A stretch of DNA of 64,000 nt from Paludibacteraceae bacterium. Lineage in GTDB: Bacteria > Bacteroidota > Bacteroidia > Bacteroidales > Paludibacteraceae. The first letter of the stretch is position 1. Every line of letters starts with the position of its first letter. Shown one piece after another: positions 9,506-18,385 of this stretch. The notes beneath the pieces were generated by a model. The model ran no database searches, was not told where the DNA came from, and was given only the letters and a program-made list of their open reading frames with translations. The translations under genes were made by a program, and so were the position numbers. The stretch spans positions 1 to 64,000 of the forward strand of contig JAKSKX010000008.1 of the NCBI GenBank assembly GCA_024401535.1. The letters run 5' to 3'.

Positions 9506-9628
9506 GTAAAAAAATAAGGGATCCAACCGCCGAAATCCCTTTGTTATGGTCCGTGACCATGGTGCTTTGCTATGTGTGTGAATTTGCTGACGGCCGTGCT
9601 CAGCACCTTTTATGAGTGTTACCTTATC
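9506..9628 (-). ncRNA. Candidate structured RNA of the two-RT system, with CA tract and terminator
   Basis: Read on the minus strand directly after the second RT's stop. The segment holds three hairpins: GTGCT/AGCAC at 9606-9596, ATGGTC/GACCAT at 9560-9546, and AAGGGAT/ATCCCTT at 9541-9516. The last is followed by a run of seven T, an intrinsic terminator. Between the first two lies an unpaired CACACACA at 9580-9573. No gene fits in this interval. Several defence RTs work with a cognate RNA encoded beside the RT gene; here an RNA could be processed from the operon's 3' end. The RNA role is inference; the structure and terminator are visible. Confidence 0.55.
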
Positions 9629-11821
9629 CTAAGCGTATACTTCTTGGGATATCTTCGCACTCAATTCTTTTGTTATATCAACTTTTGTCCACTTTGTAAA
9701 CATATATTCCTGCTTTTTCAGGTACTTCAGCATCCTTGTTAACTGATTCCTGGTTATATCCGCTTCAATAGCTATCTGTCGCTTATCTTCGAAATCAATA
9801 TATGGGCAGCAAATCAAATCAGCCAAAAGTATCGTATACTCAGCAGATTTTCGGGCTTGCTCTTTTGACTCAGATCTAAATTTAAGCTTTAAGTTCTCGA
9901 TCAACGACTTTTTAAGTGTTGCATACTGTATCTCATTGCCATAATAGTACAGCAGTATTATGGCTGACAGAGCATTGAATTTCTTTGGAGAGTTATCGTC
10001 TCCCAGATAAGAATTAATTTCTTGTGCGGGGATATGATATTTACTTCTCATTTGCTTTAAAAGAATCAGGAAGTATAAGGTTTCTAATTGAGCACAAGAA
10101 CTGTATTTTGATGTTTTTAACACCAAGGAAACCTCATCTTGAATCTTTTTAAATACAATGTCACGTATTTCATCGCTATACTTCTTTGCTATAGTATCCT
10201 TTAGCTCATAATCGTTATCAAGATGAATCACCACATTGTTCAAGATGTTTATTACTTTCAATGTTGTGTTTACTCGTTTATTTGAAGAGTACAAGAAGAA
10301 TACAGAATCAAGCAATTCAACTAGAAATGAAGTCATCATCTTCTCTTTGCGATTCTTAGATTTCTTGATCTCTTTGTGGATATCCTCTAGCGAGTCATCA
10401 CCTAAAGCACGAGATAACAACCTAAACCCACTATCAAACTTTTTAATATCCGATTCCAACTTTGAACAAATACGAGATAGCGTGTAGTTGACAACATCCT
10501 TTGACTCAACATCACATTCTTTAAGGATAGCTTTGAACTGCAGATTAAAGGAGCATGCATTAAGATGCAAGTAGCTTTCATCAGAGGCCGCAAAGTCTAC
10601 CTTCTCACGCTTGAAGTCGTCTTCTTGCTGTGGTTCAGCCCCAGATGTATCCAGACTCTCGTCCAAATCTCCACTTACAATTTCTGAGTCATCCGTATGA
10701 TACTTTAATTCCTCTTCAATAAGTTGATCTATTCGAATCTTAGCCCGAGTGATGTCTGTAATGAATGGACGTTCAAACAGTTTTGTTTTCTCATTACTGA
10801 TGCTGAGTTTATACTCTTTCAAATACCCTTCAAATAGTGCAAGAGCCTTATCTTTGCACTTGTCTTCATTGTAGAAAAAGAAATAGTCATCCACATATCG
10901 ATAACAAACATAATCACGTTCCCAATTGAGCCCTTCAAAATTCAAATTACGCATCACCTCACTATCAATATGTTGTAGGATAACCTCGGCAAAAATACGC
11001 GAAAACTCTGGACCTATCACTATGCCATTGGTCTCGTTGTAATTCATTTTCTGCATCAGGCTATCCCATTGAGAGCCAAAAGTACCATCTCCCTGGCCAC
11101 CAGCAAAACTTGCCATATAAATATCCTTACCACCTCCACAAGCCCATGCGATGGAGTGTGTATAGATACTATCAAAACAACTTTGAATATCAAATTTTAA
11201 AAGTTTGGAGAACTTCTTTTCTGCTCGTTGATACCTATAGTCTTCATAAAACTTATAGATATTGTTGTATCTCTTGTAACTGAAATATGTTCTCAGATTT
11301 TCATATTCGTTGAAATACAACTCCAGGGGATCCGTTTTCTTTCCAATGAGCGTTTTGTGCAGTTTATCTCGATAGTAGAAATAGCAAGCCACCTTGTTCG
11401 GATGTCTTAACGAGAACTTATCCAATCCACAGTAATAAAGCATCAGGCTCTTATTCCTTTCATAGAAATCCACAACCATTATCTGATTCTTTGGATGGAT
11501 AATTGACAACTCTCTACTCTTAGTTGGCTTATGGAGTATGCTGTAGGTGAATGGTATTGACTCTTGTTTTTTCTCTATCTTGTAACTATCAGTTCCCAAT
11601 TCATTCGCTTTTGCGCCAAGTAAAATTGCTAGAAACTCTAAAGCTCCTTCATCAATGTCAGCACACCACTTTACATATTCCTTTTCAACGCGGACCTCGT
11701 TGCGAACCAGAAATCTATAGAAATATCTGTTAGTGAAGATAAAAGGCAACTCGTATGGGAGCACATCACTTAACAGTACGCGCTCCTTCTTATATTTGAG
11801 TCTTATTTTCTTTCTTCTCAT
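9629..11821 (-). CDS. Unknown-group (UG/DRT-like) reverse transcriptase, large (second of pair)
   Basis: A 730-residue RT. Polymerase motifs are motif A FDIQSCFDSI (about residues 210-219), motif B GIVIGPEFSRIFAE (266-279) and motif C YRYVDDYFFF with YVDD at 309-312. The N-terminal 200 residues and the C-terminal 350 residues are not otherwise recognised; the latter is helix-rich, as in Abi/UG-type defence RTs. There is no maturase or endonuclease domain, which argues against a group II intron. I chose the ATG at 11821 because it overlaps the upstream RT's TGA (ATGA); a TTG at 11827 is the alternative. The most similar known arrangement is the two-RT DRT type 3 system (UG3 plus UG8 RTs); assignment to one of these classes needs a profile search. 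Confidence 0.85.
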   Translation of the reverse strand: MRRKKIRLKYKKERVLLSDVLPYELPFIFTNRYFYRFLVRNEVRVEKEYVKWCADIDEGALEFLAILLGAKANELGTDSYKIEKKQESIPFTYSILHKPTKSRELSIIHPKNQIMVVDFYERNKSLMLYYCGLDKFSLRHPNKVACYFYYRDKLHKTLIGKKTDPLELYFNEYENLRTYFSYKRYNNIYKFYEDYRYQRAEKKFSKLLKFDIQSCFDSIYTHSIAWACGGGKDIYMASFAGGQGDGTFGSQWDSLMQKMNYNETNGIVIGPEFSRIFAEVILQHIDSEVMRNLNFEGLNWERDYVCYRYVDDYFFFYNEDKCKDKALALFEGYLKEYKLSISNEKTKLFERPFITDITRAKIRIDQLIEEELKYHTDDSEIVSGDLDESLDTSGAEPQQEDDFKREKVDFAASDESYLHLNACSFNLQFKAILKECDVESKDVVNYTLSRICSKLESDIKKFDSGFRLLSRALGDDSLEDIHKEIKKSKNRKEKMMTSFLVELLDSVFFLYSSNKRVNTTLKVINILNNVVIHLDNDYELKDTIAKKYSDEIRDIVFKKIQDEVSLVLKTSKYSSCAQLETLYFLILLKQMRSKYHIPAQEINSYLGDDNSPKKFNALSAIILLYYYGNEIQYATLKKSLIENLKLKFRSESKEQARKSAEYTILLADLICCPYIDFEDKRQIAIEADITRNQLTRMLKYLKKQEYMFTKWTKVDITKELSAKISQEVYA

Positions 11822-13236
11822 AACCAACTGGATATTTCCGCGATTCTAGCAATTGGGAAATCATACATTGTCTTTGTCTCCCAACGTGCTTTGAAATCAA
11901 TCTTATTAATCTTATCCTTCAATGCATCTATATAGGCCTGCCTTTCTGATACCGTTCTAAAAGAACCAACATAAGGGTTAAGCACATGGCCATGTAAAGA
12001 AGAAGTATAGTTGTCGAACTCCGATAAATCGTCAAGCAGATCATTGTTATAATACAATCCAACTTTAGCACAATGCTTTGCATTAGAAAGTCTAAAGTTC
12101 CCCGTGATGAAATTCAAAGAGTCTATCAGATCTCTTCGTGCAGCTTTAATATCTACTTTACTTAGGTTTTCGAAATGAGCAAATGCTTTATCTATGCGTT
12201 CGACAATCTTTAACCTTTTCTTATCCGATAACGAGAAACATGTTGATAACTTTTGATTCTCAACCTTAAGATTAAGCTTATACCCCAGGTAATCAAACGA
12301 AACGGGAGAAAACGATTCTTTGGGGAAACATTTCACCAACTCACACTTGCTATCACTCTTCGGCTTTAACGTTAGCCCATAGTTAAGGAAAGTGGACTCC
12401 ATAGCAGAATAATAATCACCGATAGAGGTATGCTCTCCCAGAGATGTCGTGATCATAAAGATGTCATCTACATATCTCTTGTAGAAGATAACCTCTCTTC
12501 GGCTTTTCATCATGCTATCAAGATCCTGCATGTATATTTCGCTCAAAATAGAACTAATGCCAATACCTCTTGGCACTCCATATCCTTGGGGGACAAGAGT
12601 AGTGTCCTTTATGTGTTCGTATGCATTCAGTATTCCTTTAACAAACGCTTTTGATTTATAGCTGAGCAAACTGTTACCCAATACTCTCTCCAGCAAACGA
12701 TCTTGAGGAATAGATTCAAAGAATCCTGAAACATCAGTTCGAATAATGTATACCGGCATCTTCATATTGAGCAAACATTTTATACTGCTCAATATTTGAT
12801 GACGACCGGACATTTCAACTTTAAACGTTCTTTTGATGTTATGCAAAAGTTGTCTCATCGCATACGAAGCTGCACGAGAGTCAGACAACATAAACTCCTC
12901 TTTACCATCAAAAATACTCTTGCTGATGTTAAATAAAAATGAGCTTCCGTTCACTTCATCCGCAAGAGACTCCATGTCAGTCGAAAGAGCATCTGCTTTC
13001 TTAACCTTTAAACTTGAAAGTGTTTCTTGAAGTTCCGAATGGCGAGACGCTTCTTCTTCAGTCCACAATGACTTTTTCCTTCTTCTAAGAGTTTTCAGCT
13101 CTTCGTTGACTGTATGGATGTCGGCAACAACAGTCTTATACTCCTCTGACATAGAATCAATTTCCACCTTTCCTTGCCTATTCAGAATGGTGAAGATTGT
13201 TTCAAAATTATTCGCAGAAAAGGATTGGTCGAGCAT
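11818..13236 (-). CDS. Unknown-group (UG/DRT-like) reverse transcriptase, small (first of pair)
   Basis: A 472-residue RT. Visible motifs are motif A RTDVSGFFESI (residues 166-176), motif B GVPRGIGISSILSE (220-233) and motif C FYKRYVDDIFMI with YVDD at 255-258. All catalytic Asp residues are present, so it should be an active polymerase. The N-terminus (about 30-85) is a charged coiled-coil-like stretch instead of a retron X/VTG arrangement. It starts 8 bases after the candidate nuclease and ends with an ATGA overlap into the larger RT, so the two RTs are probably made together. In known two-RT defence systems both enzymes are needed; that function here is inferred from the layout. Confidence 0.87.
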   Translation of the reverse strand: MLDQSFSANNFETIFTILNRQGKVEIDSMSEEYKTVVADIHTVNEELKTLRRRKKSLWTEEEASRHSELQETLSSLKVKKADALSTDMESLADEVNGSSFLFNISKSIFDGKEEFMLSDSRAASYAMRQLLHNIKRTFKVEMSGRHQILSSIKCLLNMKMPVYIIRTDVSGFFESIPQDRLLERVLGNSLLSYKSKAFVKGILNAYEHIKDTTLVPQGYGVPRGIGISSILSEIYMQDLDSMMKSRREVIFYKRYVDDIFMITTSLGEHTSIGDYYSAMESTFLNYGLTLKPKSDSKCELVKCFPKESFSPVSFDYLGYKLNLKVENQKLSTCFSLSDKKRLKIVERIDKAFAHFENLSKVDIKAARRDLIDSLNFITGNFRLSNAKHCAKVGLYYNNDLLDDLSEFDNYTSSLHGHVLNPYVGSFRTVSERQAYIDALKDKINKIDFKARWETKTMYDFPIARIAEISSWL

Positions 13237-13243
13237 ATGATTC

Positions 13244-13741
13244 TTACAGTTTATCCTCTTGGCCGGACTTCATGCCACGAAGGTCGCAGTTATAATCCTT
13301 GCGGAACTCTTGCTTCGCTTTTTCCATCGTGGGATTCGATTTGTTTGATGGAAATGATTGGGCCACAATTCGGGCACGTATGTCGTCATTCGAAGGATGT
13401 TTGAAAATCGCCTTCTTCAAAGTCTGTCGCAACTGATCAATGGCATGATCCGTATCCACACCTTTCAGTTCCACAAAAGCCTCCGTCCATTGCTCTGGCT
13501 TCACACCTTTTGCAGAGCGCTTCACCAGAACCAGTTTGTCGCATTTCAAACCTTCTTTCACGATGTTGCCATCCACAGCATACACCACTGATTCTTCCTT
13601 GCCATTGGTTGCCAGAAGATAACGTTTACCTTTTTCGCTCACGCTAACTTTCGCTCGGATCTGCAAGACTTGCTCTGGAGTATACCCTTCTGCCATTAGT
13701 CGCTCATGAGTAGAGTCGTATGATTTCTTTTCCTCCTTCAT
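13244..13741 (-). CDS. Candidate PD-(D/E)xK-like nuclease partner of the ATPase
   Basis: A 165-residue protein of the same operon. The central segment reads LKCDKLVLV, then AFVELKGVDTDHAIDQL: an Asp (residue 68) at a strand, followed by E-L-K (91-93) in the next strand and a helix with D and Q. This is the D...ExK pattern of the PD-(D/E)xK nuclease fold. The C-terminal third is basic and Asn/Lys-rich. I do not recognise the family by name; the nuclease call rests only on this motif. It starts 2 bases after the ATPase stop, consistent with a two-component ATPase-effector pair. Confidence 0.6.
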   Translation of the reverse strand: MKEEKKSYDSTHERLMAEGYTPEQVLQIRAKVSVSEKGKRYLLATNGKEESVVYAVDGNIVKEGLKCDKLVLVKRSAKGVKPEQWTEAFVELKGVDTDHAIDQLRQTLKKAIFKHPSNDDIRARIVAQSFPSNKSNPTMEKAKQEFRKDYNCDLRGMKSGQEDKL

Positions 13742-13743
13742 GC

Positions 13744-14904
13744 CTATGCAAACAGAATCTCGTTCAACTTACTGATGCTCTCATCCACCCATTCCGACAC
13801 ACCATCCAGATCGTTGCCGCTAAGCATAGGTATTTCGCTATCCATGATATTTTGGAACACACCTCCATCATTGATATAGTATCCGGTGATGCTCTTTGAA
13901 GGAAGAATGCAATCCTTGCTGACAACATTCTGCTCCAAACCCTTCTCCTCCACAATGGCAGCAGACAGCAATACATTTACCACCGACATCACATACGGAC
14001 TATGAGTAGTCACTACGGTCATACTCTGTTCCAAGCCAGTCACCATGGCCTTCTTCAGAGAACGTACCAGACTCATCACTACAAGCTTCTGTGATTCGGG
14101 ATACAGATTCTGTTCAGGCTCCTCAATAAATAACTGAGCCGACTGATACTCCAGTCTCCTGTACGAATGTCCATTATCCGCCTTGTTTATCTCGTTACGC
14201 TCATGCATCGACAACGGAGCATTCTGCCCAACACGTTCTGTAATATAGTTAGCCATCACGTCCATTGGCATCACACTCTGCATACCACTCGAAGCATAGA
14301 AGGCAGGAGTTTCTGTTCCATTCTCACGAACCAGAACATCCAAACCAGACTTGTTCATATAGCTAAAACCACCAGTTGCAGCCAACCTGAACGGGTGTTC
14401 GCTGGTATATGGACTCTTCGACTCATCCCACTCGTAGATGAAATTAAACAGAACATCCCTTTCTGTAGCCTTGTAGGTCTTATCCACATTTTGAATAGCC
14501 GATATCAAATTCCTTTCAGCAGGAATATAGCTCAACTTCGTATTGTATCTGTTCTCGTCAAATGACTTCTTACGTACAATCTTCGCATTTCCGTTCACAC
14601 CCTTGTACTCTATGGTGATATTATCACCATCATACATCAGTTCGGTGTTCTCTGTGAAGTACTCGTCATTCAGACGATGGAATTGCTTCAATTCTTTCAC
14701 AAAGCGATTATAGTGAGTGTACTGGTTCACCATGTCATCAGTAGAGACCATTATCTTCTTCTCTATCCAACGACAAAAGCAGAGCGCTTTCATAAAAGTA
14801 CTCTTTCCTGCACTCTGACGACCAATGAGAACCATTAAAGGTGTCAATTCAATTTTAGTAGAGTCCACTATCGGACCGAAACTTTTTATATGCAATGATG
14901 CCAT
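13744..14904 (-). CDS. AAA/ABC-type ATPase of defence operon
   Basis: A 386-residue ATPase of the SMC/RecF/OLD-like class. Walker A is GRQSAGKST (residues 28-36), an ABC-signature-like SSGMQS lies at about 205-210, Walker B is QLFIEEPEQNLYPE (257-270) and the H-loop is TTHSPY (299-304). It lacks a C-terminal Toprim domain, so it is not a complete OLD nuclease; the following gene may be its effector. Being the first gene behind a promoter at about 14960, it would set expression of the four-gene operon ATPase - candidate nuclease - RT - RT. The role is inferred from known ATPase-effector defence pairs. Confidence 0.85.
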   Translation of the reverse strand: MASLHIKSFGPIVDSTKIELTPLMVLIGRQSAGKSTFMKALCFCRWIEKKIMVSTDDMVNQYTHYNRFVKELKQFHRLNDEYFTENTELMYDGDNITIEYKGVNGNAKIVRKKSFDENRYNTKLSYIPAERNLISAIQNVDKTYKATERDVLFNFIYEWDESKSPYTSEHPFRLAATGGFSYMNKSGLDVLVRENGTETPAFYASSGMQSVMPMDVMANYITERVGQNAPLSMHERNEINKADNGHSYRRLEYQSAQLFIEEPEQNLYPESQKLVVMSLVRSLKKAMVTGLEQSMTVVTTHSPYVMSVVNVLLSAAIVEEKGLEQNVVSKDCILPSKSITGYYINDGGVFQNIMDSEIPMLSGNDLDGVSEWVDESISKLNEILFA

Positions 14905-14957
14905 ACAATACTATCCACTTGAGATGTAATCTTGTTGAGAAGATTATTATTTATTTT

Positions 14958-14966
14958 GCAAAGTTA
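14958..14966 (-). promoter_or_regulatory. -7 box of the ATPase/RT operon
   Basis: The minus strand reads TAACTTTGC, an exact TAnnTTTGY match, 54 bases before the ATPase ATG. The flanks are A/T-rich. Confidence 0.55.
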
Positions 14967-15063
14967 ATAAATTAACTTCATATTCTGAAGAAAAAGTCAC
15001 ATCTAACATCATTATTTATGTATTTTTAGACAAAATGGATGTTAAACATATCAAAATTGAGTA

Positions 15064-15594
15064 TTACTTGCCATTTGAGGTTATCACCCAACCATACTTC
15101 TTTGACCATCGCCAAACGGTGGCGCGTGACATGTCGGTGACATTCTGAATCTGTGGATTGCTCAGGCCTATACGGAGCAGATAGCAGAACTTCATCTGCT
15201 CTTCCGACAGGCTTTCAGTACGCATGACCAGCGCATCCTTGAAGTCGGGATAGAGTTGATCTACCGCAGTCAACAACTGCTGCCATTCGCGAGCGGTTAT
15301 CCTGTGTCTGCCAACGGATGCTTCGTGAATGTTACGGATGACATCCTCGGCATTCAGCTCCATTTCCGACTTATGCAACATGCGCAGGAAGAGCTTGTTC
15401 TGCTCCACTTTATCGCCAAGTTCCTTGCTTTTGCTTTGCAACTCCTTTTCCGTTTCGTTCAGTTCGTCCAACAGCTCTTGGTTCTTTTGCTTCATCTGCT
15501 GAAGTTCAAGACTCTTTTCAAGTATCTGTCGCAGATGTTTGTTCTTCCGGTGATAGAAGAAGATGACACACGAAAGGAATCCTAAGTTCCATAA
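15064..15594 (-). pseudogene. C-terminal fragment of a TPR/TM/LuxR-type HTH regulator
   Basis: An open frame reaches from a truncated hydrophobic segment (LWNLGFLSCVIFFYHRKNK) through a coiled coil (KNQELLDELNETEKELQSKS) to a LuxR/GerE-like HTH (LSEEQMKFCYLLRIGLSNPQ, then VTDMSRATVWRWSKKYGW). This is the normal order of Bacteroidales regulators that have TPR repeats before the membrane segment, but here the TPR part and start are missing. An internal ATG at 15495 could give a 143-residue protein. The frame runs directly into the 3' end of the lipoprotein gene, and both genes are cut at the same place, marking a deletion junction near 15594. Confidence 0.7.
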
Positions 15595-17582
15595 TCATTC
15601 TCCTCCTTTGCCCCTACATTCATAGTTGCCCACTTCAAACCGCTTGGTAAACCTAAATCTACATACTCATGTCCATCAAGAATACCATTATCAGTAGTTT
15701 TCTTCTTAATGGAAACATCACAAGATGCTGTTAAATCATTGTATTTAGCTACTACTATTAGATTAGTTGCTACTGTTGTTTTAGATGTAAACTTTGTAGC
15801 ACTGCCATTAATCGCATAAGAAAGAGCGGAAGAAACAGAAATAGTCCAAGTTATATTTGACGGTGAAATAACATTGCCATTATTATCCATTACCGTTAAA
15901 TCAAAAGTTTCATCTATATATATTGAAACACTTGTTTTTGACAGTGAAATTGATGTAACTTGTGGCTTTTCATTAACAACAGGACGGACAATCAGACCAC
16001 AATTTCGAGAAATATTGGTCATTAGCTTATTACCCGAATAAAAGGTAAGTTCAATAGCATTTATATTAGAATTATTAATGTTATTCGAAGAACTCCAGTA
16101 ATTACCTTCTGTTAATGCATTACCAGAAAGGGAACGGCCACTTCTAACACCACTTACTGGTAAGAAAATACAGTTAGTATTGCCTGACTGCTTGCTTGCA
16201 ACTTTATAACCATTTACACCACCTATTGAAGTCCATGTCCATACGCAGGTATTTATCAGTTCGTCAAACTCAGCTTTTGATGGCATCCTCCAATTATCAC
16301 TCCAGTTCTGTGTAGCCACATCATATTCAGAAGTCAAATTCCCATTAGCATCTATTACACCGCTTGTTTTCAATTCAGAAGATATTTTGTAGTATGCCTT
16401 GCAATTAGTAGATGAATAATCATTATCAGGTGCTAGAGTAATCTCGCCCCAAGCATAATAGTCTCCAGAATCTTCAGGCTTAGAAGCACCAACATTCCTA
16501 GTAGCCCATTTTGTTCCACTTGGCAAACCTAAATCTACATACTCATAACCATCAATATTTCCACTACTTGGTAATGAAGTATTATTTCCTCCGCCAACAG
16601 CACTACTTCCTTCTATTTCAGTCCAAGTTTTGCCATTATCATAAGAGACATACCACTTGCCATCCTCAACTTTTATGATTGGTGTCTTGCCATCAATTCC
16701 GTTTGTACCATTTGCTCCTTTGACACTTCCAAGATTTGTCCATGAAGTTCCTGAATTATAGCTTACATATAGGTTGCCACTTTCAACCTTGAATGTAGGT
16801 GTCTTTCCGTCAACTCCGTTTGTACCGTTTGCACCCTTGTCGCCTGTTGCCTTGCCAAGAGGTTCAGTCTCGTATGTCTTGCCACCGTCGTAAGAGATAT
16901 ACCAATAGCCGTCAACAATCTTCAACTTCGGTGTGATTCCGTCCTTGCCATTTGTTCCGTTAGTACCGTTTACACCATCTTTCCCATTTGTGCCGTTGAC
17001 TCCGTCCTTACCGTCAACACCTTTGTCTCCAGTTGCCTGACCAAGTTCAACCCAAGAATATTTGTTGTTGTATGTGACAAACCACTTGCCGTCCTGTATC
17101 ATGAACTTCGGTGTGATTCCGTCCTTGTCGGTCTCGTCAAGCATGAAAGCTCCGTCACAAGTCCAGTAGTAGATGCCGTCTGTATCTTTCTTGATGGCAA
17201 TGGCAGGAACGTAGCCATCTTTGCCGTCAACTCCGTTTGTACCGTTGATTCCGTCCTTGCCATCAACGCCATCCTTACCATCTACTCCGTCCTTACCGTT
17301 TCTCAATACAACATACTTGCCATTTGAGAAGAAGATTACGCAACCTTCCTCAACATCCTTGACATCTGTGATGCCGATGCTATCTTTCTGTGCCTCTACC
17401 AAGGCACTCAAACTGATTACATTGCTATTGATAACTTCGCAAGCATCCTTTAAATGTGCAATCTCTACGGAGTTGTCAACAACTCTATTCCACATGGCGA
17501 CCTCGTCTATTTCGTCCTCACAGGCGATGAATGTAACTGCTCCTAGAATCATCGCCATAATACCATATATATATTTCTTCAT
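15582..17582 (-). CDS. Collagen-like FISUMP/Ig-like surface lipoprotein, C-terminally truncated
   Basis: 666 residues. The signal peptide has a lipobox (MKKYIYGIMAMILGAVTFIAC, lipid Cys at residue 21). A DUF4988-like N-terminal part follows, then Gly-x-y collagen-like repeats rich in GKDG, GVDG and GTNG units. Between them are repeated segments of the type ITPKLKIVDGYWYISYDGGK. A FISUMP domain comes next (YVDLGLPSGTKWATRNVGAS, YYAWGEI, NWRMPSKAEFDELI, YWSSS), then a Big_2-like domain. A second FISUMP domain begins but stops after NVGAKEENDYGT, where the normal text would continue to YYAWGE. The end is therefore created by the rearrangement near 15594. It is likely surface exposed. The beta-barrel gene lies just upstream. 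Confidence 0.85.
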   Translation of the reverse strand: MKKYIYGIMAMILGAVTFIACEDEIDEVAMWNRVVDNSVEIAHLKDACEVINSNVISLSALVEAQKDSIGITDVKDVEEGCVIFFSNGKYVVLRNGKDGVDGKDGVDGKDGINGTNGVDGKDGYVPAIAIKKDTDGIYYWTCDGAFMLDETDKDGITPKFMIQDGKWFVTYNNKYSWVELGQATGDKGVDGKDGVNGTNGKDGVNGTNGTNGKDGITPKLKIVDGYWYISYDGGKTYETEPLGKATGDKGANGTNGVDGKTPTFKVESGNLYVSYNSGTSWTNLGSVKGANGTNGIDGKTPIIKVEDGKWYVSYDNGKTWTEIEGSSAVGGGNNTSLPSSGNIDGYEYVDLGLPSGTKWATRNVGASKPEDSGDYYAWGEITLAPDNDYSSTNCKAYYKISSELKTSGVIDANGNLTSEYDVATQNWSDNWRMPSKAEFDELINTCVWTWTSIGGVNGYKVASKQSGNTNCIFLPVSGVRSGRSLSGNALTEGNYWSSSNNINNSNINAIELTFYSGNKLMTNISRNCGLIVRPVVNEKPQVTSISLSKTSVSIYIDETFDLTVMDNNGNVISPSNITWTISVSSALSYAINGSATKFTSKTTVATNLIVVAKYNDLTASCDVSIKKKTTDNGILDGHEYVDLGLPSGLKWATMNVGAKEENDYGT

Positions 17583-17593
17583 GTTATTTCGTC

Positions 17594-18256
17594 TTAGAAA
17601 TTCAATCCCAATCTGAAGATAGCCGAACGGTTCTTCAAATTCTTGTAGCCTAACTTATCCTCTGCATCTCCATAGATTGCATCCTCTTTGTCAATCTCGA
17701 TTAGTCCAAGGTCATAGGCGAAGCCGACCTGAACCTTTCTGAACACAACGTCAATTCCCATCTGTGTGCCGAAGTCGAATCGCTTGATTGTCTTGTCCTT
17801 GAAAACATCAATCTCCCTGTATGTGTCAAGGTCGATGTTGTACTTCAACTTTCCTGCAAGGCCAAGTCCTATATAAACTCCTGCCGATGGAATTACCTCG
17901 AAGCCGCCCTGTTTGCCGATGTGGTAGTTCACCAAAGCCGGCAGCTGAAGGTAGTGCATCTTTGTCTCGCTATCGTCGTAACCAGAGATTTTGTAACCCT
18001 TCATATTTACGAACAATCCTGTCTCTACATACAAAGGCATAGACTTAGAGACATTGATTTGGTCGCTCACGCCAACATGATAGCCTAGCACACTTGAAGT
18101 GCTTAACCCTCTTGAAAGAGTCTTTGAAACTCCCAATCCCGCTTTTACAGTGATGATGTTCTTCTTGAAAGCACTTTGCGTCGTGTCGCTCTCCTGCGCA
18201 GACACCGACGACAAACCAAGCAATGACAACGCCACTGCAATCAATGTTTCCCTCAT
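17594..18256 (-). CDS. Outer-membrane beta-barrel protein (PorT-like/OmpW-like fold)
   Basis: A 220-residue protein with a signal peptide (MRETLIAVALSLLGLSSVSA-Q) and alternating amphipathic strands ending in an aromatic residue (RLGLNF), typical of a small outer-membrane barrel. Phrases such as YLQLPALVNYHIG and GVYIGLGLAGKLKYN are usual in Bacteroidales barrel proteins of this size. It is the first gene before the lipoprotein (11 bases between ATG and the previous stop), so the two are likely co-expressed. Substrate or partner is unknown. Confidence 0.75.
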   Translation of the reverse strand: MRETLIAVALSLLGLSSVSAQESDTTQSAFKKNIITVKAGLGVSKTLSRGLSTSSVLGYHVGVSDQINVSKSMPLYVETGLFVNMKGYKISGYDDSETKMHYLQLPALVNYHIGKQGGFEVIPSAGVYIGLGLAGKLKYNIDLDTYREIDVFKDKTIKRFDFGTQMGIDVVFRKVQVGFAYDLGLIEIDKEDAIYGDAEDKLGYKNLKNRSAIFRLGLNF

Positions 18257-18385
18257 TTTTTCTGTATTTTAGTCTTAAATAAAAAAATTTTGGCAAAGCA
18301 AAAAAAAAAAGCCAAATATCCAAATTTTTAGGTAAAGAATTTTTGAAGCTAAATGTGTTATTTACAACAAGATACACTACAAATT

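Noticed and set aside
9506..13236. Retron or group II intron
   Set aside because: No maturase or HNH domain and no intron domain V-like element is seen; the RTs lack the usual retron order and the RNA lies after, not before, the RT genes.
9200..13240. Diversity-generating retroelement
   Set aside because: There are two RTs without the DGR-type RT signature, and no template/variable repeat pair with adenine-specific changes is visible nearby; the BspA remnant is too short and matches no RNA-adjacent repeat.
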